A stretch of DNA of 64,000 bases from NCBI GenBank assembly GCA_017608295.1, contig JAFCGF010000006.1, positions 62,001 through 126,000 of the forward strand. Reading direction: 5' to 3'. The position numbers and the translations under genes were made by a program. Shown here piece after piece: positions 35,681-44,095 of this stretch. The notes under the pieces are model-generated. The model made no database searches, had not been told where the DNA came from, and was given only the letters and a program-made list of their open reading frames with translations. The first letter of the stretch is position 1, and every line of letters begins with the position of its first letter. Source of the stretch: Candidatus Woesearchaeota archaeon (lineage in GTDB: Archaea > Nanoarchaeota > Nanoarchaeia > Woesearchaeales > JAGVZT01).

Positions 35681-37465
35681 ATGGCTTCAGAGACAACTAA
35701 AAAGAAGAAGATGCCCAAAGCACCGGGCCCGAAGAAATCAAAGGACATCGTTATAAGAATACCCGTAGAGCCACTGAAGAGGCAGCTGAAAATCGTCGGC
35801 GTCGCTGCAGTGGTTATCGTCATGCTGTTCTTCATGTGGACTTCATTATCTGAGCTTAACCTATTCGGCGGCGGCAGCTACAGTGGTGAGCCAGTGACAC
35901 TCACAATGTATGTCATGAGCCAGTGCCCGTATGGTGTGCAGGCAGAAGATGCTGCCATCCCTGCGGTGAAGACGTTCGGCGATGCTGTTGATTTCCAACT
36001 GGAATTTATAGTGAGAGAGACAGCCCCTGGCCAGTTCAGCTCCCTTCACGGAGAGCCTGAGGTGAAAGGCAACATCGCCCAGCTCTGCGCAATCAAGCAC
36101 GCTCCTGATGACTGGCTGGATGTGATTATGTGCATGAACGAGAACCCCCAGGGAATCCCGGGCAACTGGAAGGCATGCGCCGAAGACCTAGGACTTGGCG
36201 TGGCTGCTATGGACGAATGCTACACTGGTGAAGAGGGTAAGCAGCTCCTCAGCGAATCTGCTGTGCGCACTTCAGCAGCAGGCGCCACAGGCAGCCCGAC
36301 TATCTATCTCAACGGCGAGTCCTACAGCGGCTCTCGCGATGCAGGCTCATTCACCATGGCAATCTGCAATGTCATTGCAGACCACCCTGAATGCCTCACC
36401 CTTCCTGCATGCTTTGCTCACACAGACTGCACGGGAGAGGAGGGTAAAGTAGGCTGGTGTGAAAATCCTGGCGTTGAGGATGCAGAGTGCATCTTCCGCG
36501 ACCCTGTTGCAGTGGATGCCATTGTACTCAATGACAACACCTGTGCCAGCTGTAATCCCTCTAACATGTTGAATACTCTGAAGAACGTCTTTTCCGGTGC
36601 AACTTTCCGGACTGTTGATGTCTCATCTGAGGAAGGGAAGAGCCTCATCTCAAAACATGGCATCGAGCTCGTTCCAAGCTACCTGTTCTCTATTAATGTT
36701 GCAGATACCTTCTCTTGGAGGACAAATAGCAACATCGCAGCGGCCTTCACCCGCACCGGGGACATGTACAAGCTCAGTGACGAGGTGAGCGGAGCGACGC
36801 AGTATGCTGACCCCGAGGCGCGCCAGGCCTATCTTGAGTCACTTGGAATCTCCTTTGGCGACAACAGGCCCCAGGTTGACTTTTTCGTGATGAGTTACTG
36901 TCCTTATGGTAATCAGGCTGAAGAGGGGCTCGTGGGAGTGCTTGACCTGCTTGGCGATAAAGTGGAACTCAAGCCCCGCTATGTGCTCTACAGCAACTAC
37001 GGCGGCGGCGGCCCAAGCTACTGTATTGACGAGGCGAACAAGTACTGCTCGATGCACGGCATCCAAGAGCTGAACCAGAACATCCGCGAGCTGTGTGTCC
37101 AGGATGAGTATGGTATCCAGGGCTGGTTTGACTTCGCCATCGAGATGAACACTAAGTGTACTTACCAGAATGCAGACACCTGTTGGACTGCGGTAGCAGA
37201 AGGCCTTGGTTATGACACAGGCGCAATAACTGCCTGTTTTGACGCAAACGCACTGGCGTACTGTCAGCAGGACTTTGAGCTTGCCCAGCTCTTTGGAGCA
37301 AGGGGCTCTCCAGCTGTGTACATTGACGGTGAGCAGTTCGAGGGCGGAAGGACAGCCTCAGCATATGCTGCCGCGATTTGCGCAAAATTCGACACTCCGC
37401 CTGAGGAGTGCAATAACATCCCCCAAGATAGCACTCCCACTGCTCAGGTAACAGGGACGTGCTGA
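35681..37465 (+). CDS. Membrane-anchored protein with three thioredoxin-fold-like regions
   Basis: A 594-residue protein: basic N-terminus, one membrane helix (about 36-55), then an exported part. Region 1 has MSQCPYG with C82 and a later GSPTIYLNG cis-Pro-type loop. Region 2 has C288-A-S-C291 and LVPSYLF. Region 3 has MSYCPYG with C407 and GSPAVYIDG. Many additional cysteines suggest disulfides. Regions 1 and 3 are repeats with a single conserved Cys (CPYG), like GILT/DsbA-related proteins. It probably acts in oxidative folding outside the membrane. TATA-like GCATATAAATC near 35639-35649 and GAGGGG support the start. Confidence 0.82.
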   Translation: MASETTKKKKMPKAPGPKKSKDIVIRIPVEPLKRQLKIVGVAAVVIVMLFFMWTSLSELNLFGGGSYSGEPVTLTMYVMSQCPYGVQAEDAAIPAVKTFGDAVDFQLEFIVRETAPGQFSSLHGEPEVKGNIAQLCAIKHAPDDWLDVIMCMNENPQGIPGNWKACAEDLGLGVAAMDECYTGEEGKQLLSESAVRTSAAGATGSPTIYLNGESYSGSRDAGSFTMAICNVIADHPECLTLPACFAHTDCTGEEGKVGWCENPGVEDAECIFRDPVAVDAIVLNDNTCASCNPSNMLNTLKNVFSGATFRTVDVSSEEGKSLISKHGIELVPSYLFSINVADTFSWRTNSNIAAAFTRTGDMYKLSDEVSGATQYADPEARQAYLESLGISFGDNRPQVDFFVMSYCPYGNQAEEGLVGVLDLLGDKVELKPRYVLYSNYGGGGPSYCIDEANKYCSMHGIQELNQNIRELCVQDEYGIQGWFDFAIEMNTKCTYQNADTCWTAVAEGLGYDTGAITACFDANALAYCQQDFELAQLFGARGSPAVYIDGEQFEGGRTASAYAAAICAKFDTPPEECNNIPQDSTPTAQVTGTC

Positions 37466-37516
37466 AACGTGTCTTCGGAAGATTTATAAGGCATGCATGA
37501 GGTTCAGGGAGAAGAT

Positions 37517-38482
37517 ATGGGGAGGCGTAGCAAGAGACGGCTGAAGAAGCAGAAGCACGCAGTCTCAGCTCCAAAAAAGAAGGGTCAGTGGGAGCGTTTC
37601 CACGACGAGCATTACAAAACAATGCTTTTTATTCCCTTCTTGCTTGCCCTGCTCAGCATCATTTATATGGGTTATCTGTATCAGACCACAGGGAATTTTA
37701 TCATTCCCGGTATCAGCCTCAAGGGAGGCACGAGCATTACCTTCTCAATACATACAGCTGTCGATGTTGCTTCCTTCGAGGATGAACTCTCTCGCACATA
37801 TCCTGGAGAGGAATTTTCCGTAAGGGTTCTCCAAGGCGGGGGCGAGGTCACAGCGCTTATTGTGGAGACCGGCCTTCGCGGGGAGGCATCTCAGGGCTTG
37901 ATAGCCCATGTCGGCGACTCTCTTGGTGTCACGTTCGACGCAGATGATTACACCCTTGAGGAGATGGGCTCCACTCTGGGTGAGAGCTTTTTTTCTGACC
38001 TCCTGAAGACCCTTGCCTTCGCGTTCCTCCTCATGGGGATTGTGGTATTCTATTATTTCCGGAACCTTGTTCCATCTGCAGCTGTTGTCTTCGCAGCGAT
38101 GTTTACCATACTTATTACTGTTGGCATCATGAATGTGTTTGGCGTCAAGCTGTCCTCAGCAGGAATTGCCGCATTCCTCATGCTGCTCGGTTATTCTATT
38201 GATACAGACATCCTGCTCACTAGCAGGGTACTTAAGAGGCCGAAAGGAACAAACTTCTTCGAGGCTATGATTGATGCGATGAAGACAGGTCTGACGATGA
38301 GTGCTGCGGGCCTGAGCGCGACATCAATTGGCTACTTCGTCTCTGAAAGCCCGGTCATCAAGCAGATTATGCTCATACTGGTGGTCGGGCTTCTTTGTGA
38401 CATCCTCACCACATGGGTCCAGAATGCGGGCCTGCTCCGCTGGTACCTTGAGAATAAGGAATCCCGGGGGACCCGCAAATGA
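37517..38482 (+). CDS. secF: Protein-export membrane protein SecF
   Basis: A 321-residue SecF with a basic N-terminus (RRSKRRLKKQKH), TM1 near 40-60, the KGGTSITF segment, an extracytoplasmic domain, and five further membrane segments (VFYYFRNLVPSAAVV, LGYSIDTDILLTSRVL). With SecD it uses the proton gradient to aid Sec export. ATG 37517 is chosen because GATTTATAAG (37481-37490) is about 27-31 bases upstream. It overlaps secD by four bases; the archaeal order secF-secD is seen. Confidence 0.95.
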   Translation: MGRRSKRRLKKQKHAVSAPKKKGQWERFHDEHYKTMLFIPFLLALLSIIYMGYLYQTTGNFIIPGISLKGGTSITFSIHTAVDVASFEDELSRTYPGEEFSVRVLQGGGEVTALIVETGLRGEASQGLIAHVGDSLGVTFDADDYTLEEMGSTLGESFFSDLLKTLAFAFLLMGIVVFYYFRNLVPSAAVVFAAMFTILITVGIMNVFGVKLSSAGIAAFLMLLGYSIDTDILLTSRVLKRPKGTNFFEAMIDAMKTGLTMSAAGLSATSIGYFVSESPVIKQIMLILVVGLLCDILTTWVQNAGLLRWYLENKESRGTRK

Positions 38483-40218
38483 GCGCATCAAAGCTCAAGA
38501 AGATGATGAAGGATACTAGGGTTATCATACTCCTGGTCGCACTTGTCCTTGGGCTCTTCATGCTTCATCCTAATCCTTTCGCGAAGGGAGTGATGATCCG
38601 GAGCGTGGCCAGGAACAGTTCGGCATCCCTCGCGGGAATAGAGAACCCACTCCCTACTGCGCCTCCAACAAGCAAGGAAGTGATTACTCAGATTAACTCA
38701 TATCCTATTGAGAGCCTTGATGACTACTACAATATCATCCAGACACTTGGGCCCGACATGACTGCTCTTGTCAAGACGACGAAGAAGACCTATCGGCTTG
38801 ACCTCGGCGACCTGACAGAGCAGGTCCCGACAGGAGAGACAATCACTACGACTATGTGGGTCGAAGAAACAGTCGAAGAGGAGATTGACGGTGAACTGGT
38901 CAACGTGACCCAGAATGTCTCAAGGAAGATTGTTGAGCCTGCGATGGAAAGTGTACCTATTTCAGTCGAAAAGGCTCTGGGCCTCCGTGTTGAGAATGCC
39001 CCGACCAGTAATATTCGCCTTGGCCTTGACTTGCAGGGCGGCACCCGTGTGCTTCTCAAGCCTGAAGAGAAGATAGACCAGGAGACCCTGACCACACTTA
39101 TTGACAGCATGAAGGAGCGCCTCAATGTGTACGGCCTGAGCGATGTTGTTGTGCGTTCTGCAGGCGACCTGTCAGGCAACACATACATCCTCATAGAGAT
39201 TGCCGGCGTGAATGAGGAAGAGGTGAAGAACCTCCTTGCTAAGCAGGGCAAGTTCGAGGCGAGAATAGGCAATAACTCCGTGTTCAAGGGCGGCAACGAC
39301 ATCACGTACGTGTGCCGCACAACAGAATGCTCTGGCATAGACCCTAATAGGGGCTGCGGCGTCCAGCAGGATGGAGGCTGGGGATGCAGGTTCTATTTCC
39401 AGATAAGCCTCAGCCCGGATGCTGCACAACGCCAGGCAGAGGCGACAAAGGATCTTGAGGTCCTCATGGATCAATCAGGAGAGGAATACCTCAGCGAGAA
39501 ACTGGATTTGCTCCTTGATGACCAGTCAGTGAGCAGCCTAAGCATCGGCGTAGGCCTGAAGGGAACTCCTACGACAGATGTGTCCATCTCAGGCTGGGGC
39601 GGGGGACCGAGCCAGCAGGTAGCTATCCAGGAGGCACTGGCCAATATGAAGCGCCTCCAGACAATCCTCATTACAGGTAGCCTGCCTGTCAGCCTCTCCA
39701 TAGTCAAGACAGACAGCATCTCTCCCGCGCTTGGAAGGGCATTCCTCCAGAACACGCTTTTGGTGGGCTTCTTTGCGATTTTCGCTGTCGCGATGATCAT
39801 TCTTATCCGTTACAGGAAGCCGATTCTTGTCATCCCTATCCTACTTGTGAACTGGGCTGAGATTTACCTGCTGCTTGCTATAGCGAGCCTGATTGGATGG
39901 AACCTCGACGTGGCGAGCATCGCTGGTATAATTATTGCGATAGGCACAGGTGTGGATGATCAAATTGTTATCACTGACGAGACCTTGCGCGGCGGAGGGG
40001 CTATTGAGCGCCACAGCTGGAAGGAGCGCATGAAAAAAGCCTTCTTTATCGTGTTCGCAGCATACTTCACCACCGTTGGCTCGATGATACCTTTGCTGTT
40101 CGCTGGCGCAGGCTTGCTCAAGGGATTTGCGGTCACGACAATTCTTGGCATCACAGTCGGCGTCCTGATAACGCGCCCTGCTTACGCTAACATCATCGAG
40201 TACATCCTCGAGGAGTAG
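38479..40218 (+). CDS. secD: Protein-export membrane protein SecD
   Basis: A 579-residue SecD. TM1 is near 15-33, followed by a large outside domain with LGLDLQGGTRVLLKPEE and the P1-type fold, then six membrane segments with the RXP-like IIAIGTGVDDQIVITDE region in TM4 that takes part in proton transfer. An inserted stretch with four cysteines (about 275-300: CRTTECSGIDPNRGCG) may form disulfides. Starts within the secF stop (ATGA). Confidence 0.96.
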   Translation: MSASKLKKMMKDTRVIILLVALVLGLFMLHPNPFAKGVMIRSVARNSSASLAGIENPLPTAPPTSKEVITQINSYPIESLDDYYNIIQTLGPDMTALVKTTKKTYRLDLGDLTEQVPTGETITTTMWVEETVEEEIDGELVNVTQNVSRKIVEPAMESVPISVEKALGLRVENAPTSNIRLGLDLQGGTRVLLKPEEKIDQETLTTLIDSMKERLNVYGLSDVVVRSAGDLSGNTYILIEIAGVNEEEVKNLLAKQGKFEARIGNNSVFKGGNDITYVCRTTECSGIDPNRGCGVQQDGGWGCRFYFQISLSPDAAQRQAEATKDLEVLMDQSGEEYLSEKLDLLLDDQSVSSLSIGVGLKGTPTTDVSISGWGGGPSQQVAIQEALANMKRLQTILITGSLPVSLSIVKTDSISPALGRAFLQNTLLVGFFAIFAVAMIILIRYRKPILVIPILLVNWAEIYLLLAIASLIGWNLDVASIAGIIIAIGTGVDDQIVITDETLRGGGAIERHSWKERMKKAFFIVFAAYFTTVGSMIPLLFAGAGLLKGFAVTTILGITVGVLITRPAYANIIEYILEE

Positions 40219-40221
40219 AAA

Positions 40222-40797
40222 TCATTCTGAGGAGATTACCCAGAAGCCTCCCAATTCGAGGTCTCCCTTTCTGTGTGCTAACACTGATTCATAGAATTTG
40301 TTCACATCCACTCCCCGGTTAATCCCGTGAGGGTCAGTGAGTATAAGCGTATCCTTATTGATTCCTTGGACTAGTGAAGCGTGCCCACAGTCACCTGCTT
40401 CTTTTATGTCATAGAGATGCCTAATCCTGAAGCAAGTGAGTATGTCATTGCCTGATTCAAGATGGCCTACTACGAATTCCTCAATGTTCTCTACTGCTGA
40501 TCCGGAAACATATTCGCATGAAAGAGGCAGATTATGCCTGGTAAAATATGTATCAAGGCTAAACTCAGGCTCATTGATTCTGGTTCCGTATCCTGCTGGG
40601 GGCTCTGGCCCGCTTTCTATGGTTTTGAAGAGGTGAAGCTGGTCTTCAGGGACAACAAGGCCGAGTTCTTTGCCAATATCTTCCTGGCTCTCGAAGGATA
40701 GTTCCCTGCGCTGGAGAATCATCTGTACGCATGTTGGCACACAGCACCATGGCTGCTGCTCAATAAGCTCATACAGGGGTTCCAGGAATGCTTCCAT
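40222..40797 (-). CDS. Papain-like C39-type cysteine protease
   Basis: A 191-residue protein. The N-terminal QQPWCCVPTCVQMIL resembles the Q...C.P....M catalytic segment of C39 peptidases, and GHASLVQGINKDTLILTDP provides the His and a following Asp. Substrate and partners are unknown; it is not near a transporter. TATA-like AAATATATAAAC (minus strand, about 40819-40829) is centred 27 bases before the ATG. It converges on secD with three bases between stops. Confidence 0.72.
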   Translation of the reverse strand: MEAFLEPLYELIEQQPWCCVPTCVQMILQRRELSFESQEDIGKELGLVVPEDQLHLFKTIESGPEPPAGYGTRINEPEFSLDTYFTRHNLPLSCEYVSGSAVENIEEFVVGHLESGNDILTCFRIRHLYDIKEAGDCGHASLVQGINKDTLILTDPHGINRGVDVNKFYESVLAHRKGDLELGGFWVISSE

Positions 40798-40855
40798 GGA
40801 CTCTAATATATGTTTAAGTTTATATATTTTACTATTTACTAGTGGTGATTAAGTA

Positions 40856-41101
40856 CTATCTCCTTAGTTTGTTGTAGAGCAGCGCGAGCAGCCAGAGGGA
40901 GACAAAACCATCTGCGAAACCATACACCAAACCAAGCCCGATGCCCAAACCGTGTACTCCATAGCCTGGATACACCATCCCAATGGCATCGAGGATAGCC
41001 TTAGAGTATCCGGTGAGCAAGGAAACTGCTGTCCATCCTGCCAGTACGATTCCCCAGAGGATACCTCCAGCTAATCCCAGTCTTTTTGCATCTAATGTCA
41101 T
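40856..41101 (-). CDS. Small two- to three-segment membrane protein, holin-like family
   Basis: An 81-residue membrane protein with two to three helices and the conserved-looking YPGYGVHGLGIGLGLVYGFADGF. It resembles small proteins often labelled bacteriophage holin in archaea, but nothing else here is phage-related. It overlaps the TauE/SafE gene by four bases and may be a partner of that transporter (inference). Confidence 0.62.
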   Translation of the reverse strand: MTLDAKRLGLAGGILWGIVLAGWTAVSLLTGYSKAILDAIGMVYPGYGVHGLGIGLGLVYGFADGFVSLWLLALLYNKLRR

Positions 41102-41856
41102 TCATTCACCTCCTTTTGCTGAAAAATCTTACCTGAAGAGAGGATGAGCAGGATTCCGAACATCATTTTCAGAGTCTGCGCGGGCATCGCGTTGGCGAAG
41201 AACGCTCCAAGGACTGCGCCAAAAAGTGCCAGCGGGATGAGATATTTCAGCGCATCGCGGTCGATGTTGTCAAATTTCTGATGGAACAGCGCCCCTGCTG
41301 TTGTCGTCGGAAGGATGATTGCTAATGATGTGGGAATCGCCTCGTGCATACTCAGCCCGAAGAACAGGTTGAGAATTGGAACCATGATGACACCCCCTCC
41401 GATGCCGAAGAGGGCTGATGATGAGCCTGCGATGAGCCCCAGGATTACCAGGAGGGGGAGAAAGCCGATGTTCGATACAGTCTCTGTTGGGATGCGAATT
41501 ATATTAGTCATCTTCAGGCCGGCGAAGATGAGCAGCACTGCGAAGAGCTTTCTCAGGAGATTGCTGTTGATGCGCTTCACGATGCTCGCCCCAAAGCGTG
41601 CCCCAAAGATTGAGCCCAGGAGTGTGAATAGGACTACTGTCCATCTGAAATTCCCCGGCTCTATGAGAAGATGCAAGAGGTTGGCGACAAGCGCTGTTGG
41701 AACTATTGTCGCGAGAGATGTCCCTACTGCCATTTTCATCCTGTAGCCAAGGGGCAGCACAAGGACAGGCACCATGATGACCCCACCTCCAATGCCGAGC
41801 GCAGCGCTGCAGAAGCCTCCGAACAACCCCAGTCCAGCGAGCTTGAGTTTTCTCAT
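41098..41856 (-). CDS. TauE/SafE-type anion exporter
   Basis: A 252-residue protein with eight membrane segments in two halves, each starting with a glycine-rich motif (LGIGGGVIMVP at about 21-31 and FGIGGGVIMVP in the second half). These are the hallmarks of the sulfite/organosulfonate exporter family TauE/SafE. The transported anion is unknown. A minus-strand TATA-like ATTATTTAAGCG (41878-41890) is centred about 27 bases before the ATG. Confidence 0.9.
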   Translation of the reverse strand: MRKLKLAGLGLFGGFCSAALGIGGGVIMVPVLVLPLGYRMKMAVGTSLATIVPTALVANLLHLLIEPGNFRWTVVLFTLLGSIFGARFGASIVKRINSNLLRKLFAVLLIFAGLKMTNIIRIPTETVSNIGFLPLLVILGLIAGSSSALFGIGGGVIMVPILNLFFGLSMHEAIPTSLAIILPTTTAGALFHQKFDNIDRDALKYLIPLALFGAVLGAFFANAMPAQTLKMMFGILLILSSGKIFQQKEVNE

Positions 41857-41963
41857 CTTCTAGTTTAAATACCCAAACGCTTAAATAATCATTTCTCCCA
41901 GATTAGATTATCGTAAATCTGAGTTCTCTTGGAGTTCTCTGTTTTTGCGATGGAGGAGGCATA

Positions 41964-42410
41964 ATGGCGGTCAAGAAAGGAGTTGTGAAGAAAGGAGACA
42001 AAGTCAAGATTGACTACACAGGGACTCTTGAGGACGGTACAGTTTTTGATACTTCTGAAAAACACGGCGCGCCGCTCGAATTCGAGGTCGGCTCAGGCCA
42101 GGTCATCCAGGGCTTTGATGATGCGGTCATAGGGATGAAGGTCGGAGAGGAAAAGGAGTTCGAGCTCAAGCCCGAGGAAGCCTATGGAGAGATTAATCCA
42201 GACCTTGTGAAAGATATGCCCAAAGACAAGTTTCAGTCAGACATGGAGCTAGAGGAAGGAATGATGCTTCTTATCGCCATGCCTAATGGAGCCCAGCTTC
42301 CAGCGCGGGTTGTTGAGCTCGGCGATGATACTGTGAAACTCGACCTGAACCATCCACTTGCCGGGAAGACTCTCAAGTTCAAGGTCAAGCTTGTGGAGAT
42401 TGTCAAATAG
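41964..42410 (+). CDS. FKBP-type peptidyl-prolyl isomerase, SlyD-like
   Basis: A 148-residue isomerase. KGDKVKIDYTGTLEDGTVFDTSEKH, the FEVGSGQVIQGFDDAVIGMKVGEEK active-site region and an inserted-in-flap domain (about 75-125, KPEEAYGEINPDLV) define archaeal short-type FKBPs, which are both isomerase and chaperone. The histidine-rich tail of bacterial SlyD is absent. GGAGGAGG precedes ATG. An imperfect inverted repeat AGATTATCGTAAATCT lies near 41903-41918 in the upstream gap. Confidence 0.94.
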   Translation: MAVKKGVVKKGDKVKIDYTGTLEDGTVFDTSEKHGAPLEFEVGSGQVIQGFDDAVIGMKVGEEKEFELKPEEAYGEINPDLVKDMPKDKFQSDMELEEGMMLLIAMPNGAQLPARVVELGDDTVKLDLNHPLAGKTLKFKVKLVEIVK

Positions 42411-42446
42411 CAAGGCTCTTAAGCCGGATGATGTTCCCTCTTCTTG

Positions 42447-42740
42447 ATGGGGCTTTACAAGATTCTCAAGGATAATGAGACTATAGAGAGTCCAGTCCCT
42501 GGGGAGTATGCTGGCTACCGGCGTGGAAAGATTTTCGGCAGGCTGGACTGCAAGTCAGGCATGCAGATGAAGAAGGAGAACCGCGTGTTCTTTCACACGA
42601 TTAAAGGGGCTGTCGAGCAAGGATACAGGCCCTGTAAGAAATGCAGGCCAATGGACGAGGATGATTTTGAACAGGTGAGGCACCTCGTTTCAGAGTGTGC
42701 TACGCTTGAAGAATTCTATAATCGTGACTCCGGCTCATAG
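42447..42740 (+). CDS. Stand-alone Ada-type zinc domain
   Basis: A 97-residue protein. FGRLDCKSGMQMKKENRVFF and GYRPCKKCRP carry the four cysteines of the Ada N-terminal methylphosphotriester-binding domain. The HTH and methyltransferase parts of Ada are absent. In Ada a cysteine of this domain accepts methyl groups from phosphotriesters. It could be a small DNA repair sensor or simply a DNA-binding zinc finger. ATG 42447 is preferred over TTG 42444; a TATA-like CTCTTAAG is about 27 bases upstream. Confidence 0.78.
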   Translation: MGLYKILKDNETIESPVPGEYAGYRRGKIFGRLDCKSGMQMKKENRVFFHTIKGAVEQGYRPCKKCRPMDEDDFEQVRHLVSECATLEEFYNRDSGS

Positions 42741-42926
42741 ATTGTGCATCTTCCTGTAAAACGGGCAGACTGCACAGTTCTTTCCCCGTGTGGAGCCACT
42801 CACCCGTAGCTTTACCATACTTGTCACTGTCCAGCACTGGGCTCCCTGTTGGTTTTCATATACCGGGCAGAACCTTCCCGGGCAGTCAAAATATTCGTAG
42901 CAGGTTTGCGCGTTTTCATTGCCCAT
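42735..42926 (-). CDS. Small cysteine-rich (two-CW type) protein
   Basis: A 63-residue protein with CYEYFDCPGRFCPVY and a later CW and CAVCPFY, six to seven cysteines arranged as in two-CW metal-binding domains. The frame is open to 42971, where it overlaps the HxlR gene; ATG 42926 (MGNENAQTCYEY) is chosen for the AGAGGCG a few bases upstream. It follows the HxlR regulator on the same strand. A redox or metal role is an inference. Its stop overlaps the convergent Ada-type gene. Confidence 0.6.
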   Translation of the reverse strand: MGNENAQTCYEYFDCPGRFCPVYENQQGAQCWTVTSMVKLRVSGSTRGKNCAVCPFYRKMHNL

Positions 42927-42945
42927 CAGTAATCGCCTCTTGCCC

Positions 42946-43332
42946 TCATCTCTGTACTCTGGGACATCCATTACAGTCGGTGTTCTCGCAGGTTATATCA
43001 TCTATCTTCCATTTCAAGGCCCAGCGCTTCATCTCCATGGCGACCTTGGTGAAGTCAGTTCCGCATTCTGTGAGTTGATAATGGCAGCTCTTGGCGCGTT
43101 TTCCGGTGCGCCGGGTCTTCCGCTCGACAAGACCCTCTCCCTCAAGTTCCTTGAGCCTTACTGAAAGCATCCTCGAGGTGATGGGGTAGAGCGATCTCTT
43201 GAGTTCTGTATAGCGTAGTTTCATTGACTTCTCCCTGTAGAGTTCAAGGAGAATCAGGACAGTCCATCTCTTTGAGACTAGGTCACAATGCGCATGGATG
43301 GGGCATACTCTAGATATCATCTGCCTGCACAT
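42946..43332 (-). CDS. HxlR-family winged-helix regulator with cysteine clusters
   Basis: A 128-residue regulator. CPIHAHCDLVSKRWTVLILLEL, TELKRSLYPITSRMLSVRLKELEGEGLVER and the wing YQLTECG define the HxlR family. Cysteines sit at the N-terminus (positions 2, 10, 16) and in an extra C-terminal cluster CENTDCNGC (about 115-123), which could sense redox or bind metal. A minus-strand TATA-like ATTAATATAG (43351-43360) is centred 26 bases from ATG 43332; ATG 43320 is an alternative. Confidence 0.85.
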   Translation of the reverse strand: MCRQMISRVCPIHAHCDLVSKRWTVLILLELYREKSMKLRYTELKRSLYPITSRMLSVRLKELEGEGLVERKTRRTGKRAKSCHYQLTECGTDFTKVAMEMKRWALKWKIDDITCENTDCNGCPRVQR

Positions 43333-43374
43333 ATAATCTAGGCACTTCTCCTATATTAATCCAGCGGTATTTTT

Positions 43375-43425
43375 ATTGAAAACGTCATGGTTTAATACCT
43401 CGCGCTTTAGCGCGACGTTTTCAAT
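43375..43425. repeat. Palindromic element 1
   Basis: Perfect 12-bp inverted repeat ATTGAAAACGTC (43375-43386) / GACGTTTTCAAT (43414-43425). It encloses TTTAATACC and an inner hairpin CGCGC-TTTA-GCGCG. Layout matches element 2. The form resembles the subterminal hairpins of IS200/IS605-type elements, but no transposase gene is present. Confidence 0.6.
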
Positions 43426-43428
43426 TCC

Positions 43429-43503
43429 AAAAATCCGCTGTTAAGCGAAGAGCGTTAATACCCCTGCCTTTAGGCAGGGGATAGCTCTGAGCAGCGGATT
43501 TTT
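43429..43503. repeat. Palindromic element 2
   Basis: Perfect 12-bp inverted repeat AAAAATCCGCTG (43429-43440) / CAGCGGATTTTT (43492-43503). Within it lie AGAGC/GCTCT and an 8-bp hairpin CCCCTGCC-TTTA-GGCAGGGG (43461-43480) preceded by TTAATACC. Shares the TTAATACC word and TTTA loop with element 1, three bases away. Confidence 0.65.
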
Positions 43504-43572
43504 GTTATTGTACCGTGCATGAATTGGAGACAGCCGAAACCTTAATTAGGCAGTTCTCCCCTTGAAAGAGGT

Positions 43573-44070
43573 ATGAATCTCATCACGCTGCTCCCACACG
43601 AGAATTCTAAGCGCCGGGTCCTGAGGACTGTGAAGGAAGTGTACGGCAACGACCATATATGTTATGTGAGCATAAATAAGCCCCAGCATACCCTGCTTCC
43701 TGTCATCGAGGAATGGCTTGACCTCCAATACCTCTATCTCGTTGACGCGGTCACGATGACTGTTGATGATGAGCCCGAGCCGCTGACAAATGGTGCTTAC
43801 CTTTCCTCCCCAGCCGCTTTTGATGAGATATTTAGCCATGTGGATGAACTTCTCAAGAACCGGAGATTCGGCGCGCTTGTCTTCGATTCCTTGTGCACTC
43901 TCACTGCTTACCGCGACCAGCCTGAAGTGAAGCAGTTCATGCACAAGCTGATGGCTCGCGTGGGCATGGCTCAGTGTGAGGGTGTGTTCATATGTGTTGA
44001 GCCTACTGTTAAGCCCTGGTTCGTCGAGGAGCTGCATAAGATCGCTGATAAGGTCCTGCGTCTTGAGTGA
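43573..44070 (+). CDS. RecA/KaiC-fold protein lacking Walker A
   Basis: A 165-residue protein. FGALVFDSLCTLTAYRDQPEVKQFMHKLM looks like the Walker B strand and following helix of KaiC/RecA-type proteins, and the C-terminal end is also KaiC-like. No P-loop is present at the N-terminus, so it is probably not an ATPase. Such degenerate KaiC-like proteins occur widely in archaea with unknown function. GAAAGAGGT precedes ATG. It is 25 bases before memo and perhaps co-transcribed. Confidence 0.68.
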   Translation: MNLITLLPHENSKRRVLRTVKEVYGNDHICYVSINKPQHTLLPVIEEWLDLQYLYLVDAVTMTVDDEPEPLTNGAYLSSPAAFDEIFSHVDELLKNRRFGALVFDSLCTLTAYRDQPEVKQFMHKLMARVGMAQCEGVFICVEPTVKPWFVEELHKIADKVLRLE

Positions 44071-44095
44071 ATGTTTTCAATAGAGGTGAATTGTC

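Noticed and set aside
40856..41101. Prophage holin
   Set aside because: Resembles small proteins labelled holin, but no lysis, capsid or integrase gene is nearby and it overlaps a transporter gene.
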